Assembly: GCA_017469275.1 (NCBI GenBank)
Contig: JAFUGT010000008.1
Location: 1 to 34,548, forward strand
Direction: 5' to 3'
Source: Lachnospiraceae bacterium
GTDB taxonomy: Bacteria; Bacillota; Clostridia; Lachnospirales; Lachnospiraceae
DNA length: 34,548 nucleotides
Below, piece after piece: positions 23,265-30,975 of the stretch (its first letter is position 1; every line of letters starts with the position of its first letter). Position numbers and translations under genes: made by a program. Under the pieces are notes generated by a model. That model was not told the origin of the DNA. It saw only the letters and a list, made by a program, of their open reading frames with translations, and searched no databases.

Positions 23265-24167
23265 GTGGCTAATCCCACAATAATAATAGATGCAGGACAT
23301 GGTGGATTTGATAATGGGGCTTCGGATAACGGAAGGCTGGAGAAGGATGATAATTTAAGACTTGCAATGGCTGTAGGCAACAGGTTAGAGGCAGATGGTT
23401 TTCCGGTTTTATATACCAGAACTACGGATGTATATCAACGTCCGATTGATAAGGCGCGTATAGCAAATGAGAGCAATGGTGACTATTTTGTATCATTTCA
23501 TCGAAATGCCAGTCCGGAACGCAATACTTACAGCGGTGTTCAGACCTTGATATATGCTGATGAGGGCATCAAGGGAGAACTTGCAAGAAATATCAATTAT
23601 GAACTTGGCAAGGTGGGTTTTGCTGATCTTGGCGTACCGATAAGAACTAATCTGGTAGTGTTAAAGAGAACAAAAATGCCTGCCGTTCTTATTGAAACCG
23701 GCTTCATCAATACAGATGCAGACAATGTTCTTTTTGACGAGAAGTTTGATGATATTGCCGATGCCATTGCAAGAGCCATCGAGGAGACAGTGGGAGAAAA
23801 TGATAGTGACGGAGATATGTATTTAGGAGAAAATGACAGTGCCGGAAGTATGTATTTGGATGATAATAATATTGACGGGGATATGTCGTTAAACGATAAC
23901 GACACTGCCACAAAGGAAAGATTTAAAGGTAATAGACTGCCCTCTGAGAAGCGCTTTGGGGTGCAGGTTGGATTATATACCAGATATGAAAATGCTCTAT
24001 ATCAGGCAATGGAATTAGAGGATAAGGGATATGACGTGTCTGTTATGAATCGCCGTCCGTTTTACGCAGTTGTGGCAGGCAGTGAAGAGGATATTGACAG
24101 TGCAAGAGAATTGGAAAAAACCTTACAAAGACAGGGTTACGATACCTTAATAATTAATCTTCCATAA
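23265..24167 (+). CDS. N-acetylmuramoyl-L-alanine amidase with C-terminal SPOR domain, no signal peptide
   Basis: A 300-residue enzyme. The Amidase_3 domain (residues ~1-170) has IIIDAGHGGFDNGA, RLEKDDNLRLA, YFVSFHRNASP and AVLIETGFI, which supply the zinc ligands and catalytic Glu. A ~45-residue acidic linker follows with imperfect repeats of ENDS.G.MYL. The last ~75 residues are SPOR-like (KRFGVQVGLYTRYENALYQAMELEDKGYDVSVM.RRPFYAVVAG). SPOR domains bind glycan strands lacking stem peptides. The protein begins straight at the catalytic domain with no export signal, as phage endolysins and some mother-cell lysins do, and SFHRNAS also recalls endolysins. GTG 23265 has GGAGGTG 8 bases upstream. 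No phage genes are nearby. Confidence 0.85.
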   Translation: MANPTIIIDAGHGGFDNGASDNGRLEKDDNLRLAMAVGNRLEADGFPVLYTRTTDVYQRPIDKARIANESNGDYFVSFHRNASPERNTYSGVQTLIYADEGIKGELARNINYELGKVGFADLGVPIRTNLVVLKRTKMPAVLIETGFINTDADNVLFDEKFDDIADAIARAIEETVGENDSDGDMYLGENDSAGSMYLDDNNIDGDMSLNDNDTATKERFKGNRLPSEKRFGVQVGLYTRYENALYQAMELEDKGYDVSVMNRRPFYAVVAGSEEDIDSARELEKTLQRQGYDTLIINLP

Positions 24168-24268
24168 GGAATATTTGTGCTTTAGCTGTGAAAAGAGAAA
24201 TTGTATTGATAATTAATATAATCTTAAGAAAATTTTGTTTTATTGGGTATAGATTTTTTATAAAAGTG

Positions 24269-24277
24269 TGATATACT
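24269..24277 (+). promoter_or_regulatory. Extended -10 promoter element before the deacetylase gene
   Basis: TGATATACT fits an extended -10 box (TGnTATACT). The -35 region is poor, as is typical of such promoters. It lies about 110 bases before the deacetylase start codon. Confidence 0.45.
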
Positions 24278-24389
24278 AAGGAATATAAGAAGTTTACATA
24301 ATTAAAACAGGAAAATTATAAGAAGATTATATACTGACAAAATGATACATGGATGAATGACATAATGATAAAGGACTGATAATCAGATA

Positions 24390-25415
24390 ATGAGTATTAA
24401 TAGATTAAAGAAAAAATTCAGAAGGAACGCAAGAAGATTAGTAAAAAGAATCAATTATAGCAGAAAAAGAAGATATAACAGAAGGCGCAACAGAAGCTAT
24501 AAAAGAACACATTCAAGTGAGTACAGAGTTGCGGACGGTATATACTATATTAGGGAGTATCTTGCATATAACAAACTGTTCTTTGCAGGTTTTATTTTGG
24601 TTGCAAGTGTTATATGTATTCTGGTATCTCAAGCGGCACCGGGCAGCAGATTCAGGCAGTGGTATTACACTTTAACACACAAGGAAACTATTAACAAAGG
24701 TGTAGCGAGGGATGATGAAGTCAAGGACATTAGTGCAGGAGTTGGTAAATTCCTTACTATGTACAGATATAGAAAGATTGGAGAAACTAACCCGGAGGAG
24801 ATAGATCCAACTGCACCTATGGTGGCATTTACTTTTGATGACGGCCCTGCGGCTCATTCCACGGAGCGTATTCTTAATGCGCTTTCTGCCAATTATTCGC
24901 ATGCCACATTTTTTGTTGTGGGAAGGCAGACGGAACAGTTTCCGGAATTGCTTCAGGCTATAATAGCTAATGGGTGTGAGATAGGTAACCACACAAAGGA
25001 TCACAAGAATCTGACTGAATTGTCAGAGGGAGATATTGAACAGCAGATTAGTTTTGTTAATGAATCTGTAAGTAAAGCTACCGGAGAGGTGACCACTGTT
25101 ATCCGACCTCCTTACGGAGCGTATGATGATAAGGTTATGTCTATATTAGATAAGCCGGTAATTCTGTGGGATGTGGATTCGGAGGATTGGGACAGTAGAA
25201 ATGCCCAGATGGTTTGTGATAAAGTGTTATCCGATGTTAAAGATGGCGATATAATACTTATGCACGACATATATGATTCAACGGCTGAAGCGGTGGAACT
25301 GCTTCTTCCAAAACTCAAGGAGCAGGGATATCAGGTGGTATCAGTAAGCGAGCTGGCTCAATATAAGGGAAAGACCTTGGAACTTGGTAAAGCCTATGGA
25401 AAGATTGAACCCTAG
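24390..25415 (+). CDS. Membrane-anchored polysaccharide deacetylase (NodB/CE4)
   Basis: A 341-residue protein. The first ~45 residues are extremely basic (many Arg/Lys), followed by one membrane helix (LFFAGFILVASVICILVS). The NodB domain holds MVAFTFDDGPAAHST (catalytic and metal Asp), IGNHTKDHKNL (metal His pair), IRPPYGAYD, VILWDVDSEDW and DIILMHDIYD. CE4 enzymes remove acetyl groups from peptidoglycan GlcNAc or MurNAc or from other wall polymers, outside the membrane. The strongly basic cytoplasmic tail is unusual and may bind nucleic acid or acidic lipids, but that is speculation. The start ATG has a weak ribosome binding site (TGATAATCAGATA). Confidence 0.88.
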   Translation: MSINRLKKKFRRNARRLVKRINYSRKRRYNRRRNRSYKRTHSSEYRVADGIYYIREYLAYNKLFFAGFILVASVICILVSQAAPGSRFRQWYYTLTHKETINKGVARDDEVKDISAGVGKFLTMYRYRKIGETNPEEIDPTAPMVAFTFDDGPAAHSTERILNALSANYSHATFFVVGRQTEQFPELLQAIIANGCEIGNHTKDHKNLTELSEGDIEQQISFVNESVSKATGEVTTVIRPPYGAYDDKVMSILDKPVILWDVDSEDWDSRNAQMVCDKVLSDVKDGDIILMHDIYDSTAEAVELLLPKLKEQGYQVVSVSELAQYKGKTLELGKAYGKIEP

Positions 25416-25447
25416 TACCCCATGGAAAGATTTGATTGTAATGACAG

Positions 25448-25474
25448 GCCTCGGAGATTATCTCCGGGGCTTTT
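25448..25474 (+). terminator. Terminator after the deacetylase gene
   Basis: GCCTCGGAGA (25448-25457) pairs with TCTCCGGGGC (25461-25470), a three-base loop and one G-T pair, followed by TTTT. Confidence 0.85.
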
Positions 25475-25503
25475 CTAACTTGATTAAGTGAATTAATTTT
25501 AAT

Positions 25504-25532
25504 TTGCCTGAATTACATATATGTGGTATAAT
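25504..25532 (+). promoter_or_regulatory. Promoter of the GH13 gene
   Basis: TTGCCT (25504-25509) and a perfect TATAAT (25527-25532) are 17 bases apart, with TG one base before the -10 box. It lies 70 bases before the start codon. Confidence 0.75.
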
Positions 25533-25599
25533 TATGAAAGTTATAACGCAAGCACTTGTGTTCATATTTTAATAAACAGGATATAGGAGGTCATTTGAC

Positions 25600-26910
25600 A
25601 TGTGGGCATACGAAAGTGTATTTTATCAGATTTATCCGTTGGGATTTTGCGGAGCTCCATTTGATAATGACGGTAATCAGCAATCGAGAATCTTGAAGGT
25701 GATTGACTGGATACCTCATATTGAGAAATTGGGAGCCAATGCCATATATTTCTCTCCGGTATTTGAATCCGATACTCATGGATACAATACAAGAGATTAT
25801 ACTAAGATCGACTGCAGGTTAGGTACTAATGAAGATTTCAAGAAGGTATGTGACGAATTGCACAAGGCAGGAATCAAAGTCGTACTAGACGGAGTATTTA
25901 ATCATGTGGGCAGAGGTTTCTGGGCATTTCAGGATGTTCTGAGAAATAGAGAAGGTTCTCCCTATAGAGACTGGTTTCATATAAGTTTTGAGGGTAATTC
26001 CAATTACAATGACGGACTTTGGTACGAAGGATGGGAAGGCAACTTTGATCTCGTCAAATTGAATCTTCGAAATGAGGATGTTATACAGCACATTTTCTCT
26101 GCTGTAAAGGGATGGATTGAAGAGTTTGACATAGATGGTTTGAGACTTGACGTTGCATATTGTCTTGACCATGATTTCTTAAGAAGACTTCGCCAACATA
26201 CAGATGGACTCAAAAATGATTTCTATCTTGTCGGGGAGACATTACATGGAGATTATAACCAGTGGATGAATGACAGTATGTGCCATTCGGTTACTAACTA
26301 CGAGTGCTACAAGGGACTTTATTCAAGTTTTAACAGCATGAATATGTTCGAGATTTGTCATTCCCTTGCCAGACAGTTTGGACCGGAGCAGTGGACACTT
26401 TACAAGGGAAAACATCTGCTTTCATTTGTTGACAATCATGATGTTACAAGAGTCGCGAGTATATTGAGTAACGAGAAACATCTTCCTCTCATTTATGCGC
26501 TTTCCTTTGGAATGCCGGGAATTCCTTGTGTATATTACGGAAGTGAGTGGGGCGCAAAGGCTAACAAGAGTGAGGGCGATCCGGCGCTTCGTGCATGTTT
26601 TGATAAGCCGGAATTCAATGAACTTTCAGAATTCATAGCAAAATTAGCTGCGGCTAAAAAGGGAAGTAAAGCTCTTAATTACGGGAATTTCAGAAATGTG
26701 GTACTGACAAATCATCAGTGTATATTTGAACGTGCCTGCGATGGTGAGAGAGTTTTGGTTGCAATAAATGCTTCAGATCAGCCTTATACTGCACACTTCG
26801 ATGCGGGATGCGGAATGGCGACCGACCTTATAACAGGACAACCCCATGATTTTGGCGGCGGTAGTGAGCTGCCCCCATATTCTGCAGCATTTTGGTTGAT
26901 GGAGAGATAG
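25600..26910 (+). CDS. GH13 alpha-glucosidase/maltodextrin-degrading enzyme
   Basis: A 436-residue cytosolic alpha-amylase family enzyme. Conserved regions: DGVFNHVGRG (I), DGLRLDVAYC with the nucleophile Asp (II), LVGETLHGDY with the acid/base Glu (III), LLSFVDNHDVTR (IV). It has no signal peptide and no N-terminal CBM34 domain, and it begins directly at the barrel (YESVFYQIYPLGFCG). This points to an intracellular enzyme acting on maltooligosaccharides, such as a cyclomaltodextrinase- or glucosidase-like activity. The precise specificity cannot be read from sequence alone. At 436 residues it is short for the family. AGGAGG lies upstream of the ATG. The following CarD-like gene starts 18 bases later. 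Confidence 0.88.
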   Translation: MWAYESVFYQIYPLGFCGAPFDNDGNQQSRILKVIDWIPHIEKLGANAIYFSPVFESDTHGYNTRDYTKIDCRLGTNEDFKKVCDELHKAGIKVVLDGVFNHVGRGFWAFQDVLRNREGSPYRDWFHISFEGNSNYNDGLWYEGWEGNFDLVKLNLRNEDVIQHIFSAVKGWIEEFDIDGLRLDVAYCLDHDFLRRLRQHTDGLKNDFYLVGETLHGDYNQWMNDSMCHSVTNYECYKGLYSSFNSMNMFEICHSLARQFGPEQWTLYKGKHLLSFVDNHDVTRVASILSNEKHLPLIYALSFGMPGIPCVYYGSEWGAKANKSEGDPALRACFDKPEFNELSEFIAKLAAAKKGSKALNYGNFRNVVLTNHQCIFERACDGERVLVAINASDQPYTAHFDAGCGMATDLITGQPHDFGGGSELPPYSAAFWLMER

Positions 26911-26928
26911 TCATAAGAGGTGACGGGA

Positions 26929-27252
26929 ATGTTTGAGAAAAAAGATATCATTTACAGTGAGACATTGGGCGTATGTCAGGTGGCGGAACTTACGAAGCTG
27001 GCAGCCAAGAATGGAGAACAGATATTATATTATGGTCTTCGCTCAATCTCTGATAAAAAGAAAGTTTCATATATTCCCGTGGAACATCATAAGGTGTTGC
27101 TTCGCCCGTTGATAACTAAGGAAGAAGCTTTGGAACTAAAAGAGAATCCTCCGGAGGAACTTGACGAATTAAGACGGGGAGAAATTGAGTACGTGTTATC
27201 AATAGAAGAGATTAAGAAAAAGAAGAATAAGCCTAAGAAGGAAGAGTCTTGA
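26929..27252 (+). CDS. Short CarD-like protein
   Basis: A 107-residue protein. The N-terminus MFEKKDIIYSETLGVCQVAEL and YIPVEHHKVLLRPLITKEEA recall the RNA-polymerase-interacting domain of the CarD/CdnL/TRCF family (MF..GD.VVY...GVG.V). The C-terminal helical DNA-binding half of CarD (about 160 residues in total) is missing and replaced by a short Glu/Lys-rich tail (EEIKKKKNKPKKEE). It may bind RNA polymerase beta without DNA contact, or be only a structural relative. ATG 26929 has AGAGGTG upstream and lies 18 bases after the GH13 gene, so they are likely cotranscribed. Confidence 0.6.
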   Translation: MFEKKDIIYSETLGVCQVAELTKLAAKNGEQILYYGLRSISDKKKVSYIPVEHHKVLLRPLITKEEALELKENPPEELDELRRGEIEYVLSIEEIKKKKNKPKKEES

Positions 27253-27324
27253 TTGGACTAATCTAATTTGCAAAGGTTAATAATCGAGGAACTTATTGAC
27301 CTGATAAGGTTAAAGAAGAATATT

Positions 27325-27353
27325 AAAGGTGCTGCATTAACTGCAGCACCTTT
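27325..27353. terminator. Bidirectional terminator between the CarD-like gene and dut
   Basis: AAAGGTGCTGCA (27325-27336) pairs perfectly with TGCAGCACCTTT (27342-27353) around a five-base loop, between convergent genes. Confidence 0.85.
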
Positions 27354-27354
27354 G

Positions 27355-27801
27355 TTACTTACTTCCGGTGGAACCGAATCCGCCCGTACCTCTTACTGTG
27401 TCACTTAACTCTGACTTCTCTTCAAAATGTGCAGTGAGATATGGGGTTATAACAAGTTGAGCAATTCGCTCATTAGGCTCAATTGCTTGTTTTTCTGTGC
27501 TGTGGTTATGCAGCGACACCATAATCTCGCCTCTGTAATCGGCATCCACAACACCGACTTTGTTGGCTGGCGCAAGCCCTTTCCTGGTTGCAAGACCGCT
27601 TCTTGCGTAAATGAGTCCGGCATAGCCGGCAGGAATCTCCATGGCAATACCGGTTGGTATCATCTTAGTCTCGCCGGGTTCAAATTCAACAATTTCATCT
27701 ATACAGGCATATAAATCTGCCCCTGCAGCATACTCGGAACCATAGGTAGGTATAACTGCAGTATCTCGTAACTTCTTAACTGATACATTTTCGCTTAGCA
27801 T
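27355..27801 (-). CDS. dut: dUTP diphosphatase (trimeric dUTPase)
   Basis: A 148-residue protein with all five trimeric dUTPase motifs: GADLYACID (1), IYARSGLATRKGLAP (2), NKVGVVDADYRGEI (3), NERIAQLVITPY (4), RGTGGFGSTG (5). It converts dUTP to dUMP plus pyrophosphate, keeping uracil out of DNA and supplying dTMP synthesis, in the cytoplasm. It lies on the same strand as nrdG/nrdD, with a 96-base gap to nrdG. AGGATC-type ribosome binding sequence precedes the ATG. Chromosomal placement beside nucleotide metabolism genes makes a phage origin unnecessary. Confidence 0.95.
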   Translation of the reverse strand: MLSENVSVKKLRDTAVIPTYGSEYAAGADLYACIDEIVEFEPGETKMIPTGIAMEIPAGYAGLIYARSGLATRKGLAPANKVGVVDADYRGEIMVSLHNHSTEKQAIEPNERIAQLVITPYLTAHFEEKSELSDTVRGTGGFGSTGSK

Positions 27802-27897
27802 GTGATGATCCTCATTTCTATCGTTTTAGATAAATATAATGGTATGGGTGTCAAAGGTGAATTTTGACATTCGATAAAACAGCAGCATATCTAATGA

Positions 27898-28440
27898 TCA
27901 ATAAATAGAGAAATCCTTTGTATCATCCCATAGTACCACTTTGTTCTGCTCTAAGGATTCTGGAACCATTATGATTCGCTGGTTAGAAGAACCTCGAAAT
28001 CTCAATGCAAGATCTTTCTTTGCCTCAACAAACTCACCATCCACTAGGATGTCTATGAGAGATAACATCTCGTATGTTTCAGGCCACTGTTTTGCCATCT
28101 CTCCAAGTAGATCCTTCTCAAAATCATATCCGGTGTAGCACCATATATCCTTATCGGGATAACGTGTCCGAATCTCTTTTAACAGGGGTAGTACCCCTAA
28201 TTGATTCTTGTATTCAAAGGGTTCACCGCCAAGTAGTGTAAATCCGCGTATATAACTTGGTTGAAGTGCTTCTAATATTTCGTTGATAACATCACTGTCA
28301 AAAGGTTTTCCAAAATTGAAATCCCAAGTCTCAGGATTGAAGCAGCCCTTACAGTGATGAGTACAGCCGCTGACAAACAGGCTGACACGTACACCCGGTC
28401 CGTCGGCAACGTCGTATTTTTTGATTGTTCCGTAATTCAT
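27898..28440 (-). CDS. nrdG: Anaerobic ribonucleotide reductase activating protein
   Basis: A 180-residue radical-SAM activase. The cluster-binding motif is CTHHCKGC (CxxxCxxC), preceded by VSLFVSG, and GFTLLGGEPFE is the SAM-binding GGE motif. It uses a [4Fe-4S] cluster and S-adenosylmethionine to make the glycyl radical on NrdD. It lies 113 bases downstream of nrdD on the same strand, the usual arrangement. Confidence 0.95.
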   Translation of the reverse strand: MNYGTIKKYDVADGPGVRVSLFVSGCTHHCKGCFNPETWDFNFGKPFDSDVINEILEALQPSYIRGFTLLGGEPFEYKNQLGVLPLLKEIRTRYPDKDIWCYTGYDFEKDLLGEMAKQWPETYEMLSLIDILVDGEFVEAKKDLALRFRGSSNQRIIMVPESLEQNKVVLWDDTKDFSIY

Positions 28441-28490
28441 AATTTCTGTTAATTCCTGTTCTGAGTATATTTGTAAAATATCGACTTCGG

Positions 28491-28534
28491 TTTTGCATCT
28501 GTTGGGTAAATGTCAACTTTTCAAGGATGCAAAA
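28491..28534. repeat. Inverted repeat in the nrdD-nrdG spacer
   Basis: TTTTGCATC (28491-28499) and GATGCAAAA (28526-28534) are perfect inverted repeats spaced 26 bases. On the minus strand the second arm is followed only by short T stretches, so it may be an mRNA stability or attenuation element rather than a full terminator. Confidence 0.4.
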
Positions 28535-28553
28535 TTTAACCGTAGTTAAATTA

Positions 28554-30680
28554 TCAAAGGTGAAGTACTCTTGCTTTAATCTCTTTGGTCTTACCTACAT
28601 TCCAGAAATTCTCTCCGAGATATCCACAGGTCCTTCTTGTGACATTCATCTTAGAGTGGTCTTTATTACCACATTGAGGACATTCCCACTCATTGTCATC
28701 ATTTATCATAATCTCACCATCATAACCGCATTCGTGACAGTAGTCAGACTTGGTGTTGAATTCCGCATATTGAATATTGTCATAAATAAAGCGTACTACC
28801 TCAGCCAAAGCATCAAGATTATTCCTCATGTTCGGTATCTCGACATAGGAGATTGCACCGCCGGAAGATATCTTCTGGAACTGGCTCTCGAATCGGAATT
28901 TGCTGAAGGCATCAATGCTCTCTCTTACATCTACATGGTAAGAATTGGTGTAGTAACCTTTATCCGTAACATCAGGTATGCTTCCGAATCTCTCAAGATC
29001 AATTCTTGCAAAACGGTAGCAAAGACTTTCTGCGGGAGTTCCGTATAGTCCGAAGCCGATTCCTGTCTCTGCCTTCCATTTATCCGTTGCTGCGCGGAGT
29101 CTGTTCATAACACGCAGTGCAAATTCAGAGCCTGTAGGAGTGGTATGACTCACACCTTTCATAAGTTTAGTAACTTCGTATAATCCAATGTATCCGAGAG
29201 AGATAGTTGAGTATCCATTCATCAGAAGTTTGTCAATAGTCTCGCCCTTCTTTAGTCTGGCAATGGCACCATACTGCCAATGGATAGGGCTTACATCTGA
29301 GGTTACTCCCATCAATGCATTGTGTCGGCACATCAACGCCTCATAGCAAAGATCAAGTCGCTCCTCCAAAAGTTCCCAGAATTTCTCCTCGTCTCCCTGG
29401 GCGATAATACCAATCTGTGGAAGGTTAAGGCTTACAACGCCCTGGTTGAAACGTCCCTCGAACTTGTACTCGCCGTTTTCATCCTTCCATGGAGTCAGGA
29501 AGCTTCTGCATCCCATACATGAGAATACATTGCCCTCATAGTTCTCTCGCATTTTCTTAGCGGAAATGTAGTCGGGATAGAGACGCTTAGCCGAACATTT
29601 GACAGCCAGCTCGGTAATATAATCATATTCGCCACCCTTAAGGCAGTTATGTTCATCAAGCACATAAATGAGCTTTGGAAATGCAGGGGTTACATATACG
29701 CCCTTCTCGTTCTTGATACCCTCAAGACGCTGACGAAGAATCTCCTCGATTATCAATGCATTCTCTTTGATATATTCATCATCCTTGTCAAGATTTAAGA
29801 AGAGGGTAACAAATGGTGACTGTCCGTTGGTAGTCATTAGTGTGTTAATCTGGTACTGAATGGTCTGTACGCCGGAACGAAGCTCATCGGTAAGACGCTC
29901 ATTTACCATCTTCTCTATAACATCTTCGGAAACCATGTCGCCAAATTCTGCGGTTATCTTTGTCTTGAATTTCTCGTATGATTTTCTGAGATATTTGCCT
30001 AAGTGTCTGACATCAACCGATTGTCCGCCGTACTGGCTGCTGGCTACGGCTGCTATAACCTGAGTCATGACCGTACATGCAACCTGAAAGCTCTTGGGAC
30101 TTTCTATAAGTTTGCCGTTCATTACTGTGCCGTTGTCAAGAATATCTTTGATGTTGATAAGACAGCAGTTAAATATGGGCTGAAGGAAATAATCTGAGTC
30201 ATGGAAATGAAGAACACCTTCTTCATGGGCTTTGGAAATCTTCTCCGGAAGAAGAATTCTCTTTGTAAGATCCTTGGATACTTCACCTGCAATCAGGTCT
30301 CTCTGTGTAGAGGCTACAGTTGCATTCTTGTTGGAATTCTCTTCCATGACATCCTTGTTTCTGTTCTGAATAAGACTAAGTATCGAATCGTCGGTGGTGT
30401 TAGCCTTACGGACAAGTTCTCTTGAGTATCTGTATATAATGTAAGTTTTGGCAAGCACGAACTTCTTCTCATCCATAAGCTTTTGCTCGATAATATCCTG
30501 AATATCCTCAACCAGCATACGCGAACGATTCTTGGTCTCTATGCAGTTGATGATGTATTCAATAGTGTCATCAGTCACTTTCTCTGATGGCTCTACTTCT
30601 GCATTTGCTTTCTGAATAGCAGTTTTGATCTTATTGCGATCGTACGAAACGGTGGATCCGTCTCTCTTGATTACTTTCAT
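28554..30680 (-). CDS. nrdD: Anaerobic ribonucleoside-triphosphate reductase
   Basis: A 708-residue class III ribonucleotide reductase. An ATP-cone domain opens the protein (KVIKRDGSTVSYDRNKIKTAIQKAN). The catalytic barrel contains QVACTVMTQVIAAVASSQYGGQSV, and the C-terminus has the zinc site CHECGYDG...CPQCGNKD and the glycyl radical motif RRTCGYLG. It reduces NTPs to dNTPs with formate under strict anoxia. The frame extends upstream to 30797, but MKVIKRDG at 30680 has AGGAG upstream on the minus strand, and the promoter lies just beyond, so I start there. Confidence 0.96.
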   Translation of the reverse strand: MKVIKRDGSTVSYDRNKIKTAIQKANAEVEPSEKVTDDTIEYIINCIETKNRSRMLVEDIQDIIEQKLMDEKKFVLAKTYIIYRYSRELVRKANTTDDSILSLIQNRNKDVMEENSNKNATVASTQRDLIAGEVSKDLTKRILLPEKISKAHEEGVLHFHDSDYFLQPIFNCCLINIKDILDNGTVMNGKLIESPKSFQVACTVMTQVIAAVASSQYGGQSVDVRHLGKYLRKSYEKFKTKITAEFGDMVSEDVIEKMVNERLTDELRSGVQTIQYQINTLMTTNGQSPFVTLFLNLDKDDEYIKENALIIEEILRQRLEGIKNEKGVYVTPAFPKLIYVLDEHNCLKGGEYDYITELAVKCSAKRLYPDYISAKKMRENYEGNVFSCMGCRSFLTPWKDENGEYKFEGRFNQGVVSLNLPQIGIIAQGDEEKFWELLEERLDLCYEALMCRHNALMGVTSDVSPIHWQYGAIARLKKGETIDKLLMNGYSTISLGYIGLYEVTKLMKGVSHTTPTGSEFALRVMNRLRAATDKWKAETGIGFGLYGTPAESLCYRFARIDLERFGSIPDVTDKGYYTNSYHVDVRESIDAFSKFRFESQFQKISSGGAISYVEIPNMRNNLDALAEVVRFIYDNIQYAEFNTKSDYCHECGYDGEIMINDDNEWECPQCGNKDHSKMNVTRRTCGYLGENFWNVGKTKEIKARVLHL

Positions 30681-30722
30681 ACCCCGAACTCCTTTATTAT
30701 TTAATAATTTGCGTTGAGAAGT

Positions 30723-30751
30723 ATTATACCACTCTATCTTGATAATGTAAA
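30723..30751 (-). promoter_or_regulatory. nrdD promoter
   Basis: On the minus strand TTTACA (30746-30751) and TATAAT (30723-30728) are exactly 17 bases apart, with TG one base before the -10 box. The start codon follows about 40 bases downstream. Confidence 0.7.
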
Positions 30752-30759
30752 TGAGAAAA

Positions 30760-30775
30760 ACACAATATAATGTGC
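30760..30775. promoter_or_regulatory. NrdR-box-like operator
   Basis: ACACAATATAATGTGC matches the NrdR consensus ACACWATATATWGTGT at 14 of 16 positions, directly upstream of the nrdD -35 box. NrdR boxes normally come in pairs. A second match (near CCGCAATATAAGGG, ~30808) is poor. Confidence 0.5.
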
Positions 30776-30975
30776 GAAAATTAATGCAATTACGCAAAAT
30801 ACCGCAATATAAGGGAAAAATGGTATTTCTGTGAACTTTTGTAATATGGGGTTTATTTTTGTTAAAGATTGTGTTATAACAGAAGAAGTGTGTTTCTATA
30901 AAAGAAGAAGATATACTTCTTATTTTATGGAAACGCTCCGTACAAACAACTTTTATATGGAAGGAATTTTAAAAA

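Larger units (their letters stand above)
30681..30975. other. Divergent spacer between nrdD and the trigger-factor-like gene
   Basis: The spacer contains the nrdD promoter and NrdR-like box and, on the plus strand, an extended -10 sequence TGTTATAAC at 30872-30880 that may drive the lipoprotein gene. No further gene is seen. Confidence 0.5.

Noticed and set aside
27355-27801. dUTPase and the endolysin-like amidase as signs of a prophage
   Set aside because: No capsid, portal, terminase, integrase or holin gene is present; dut sits with nrd genes.
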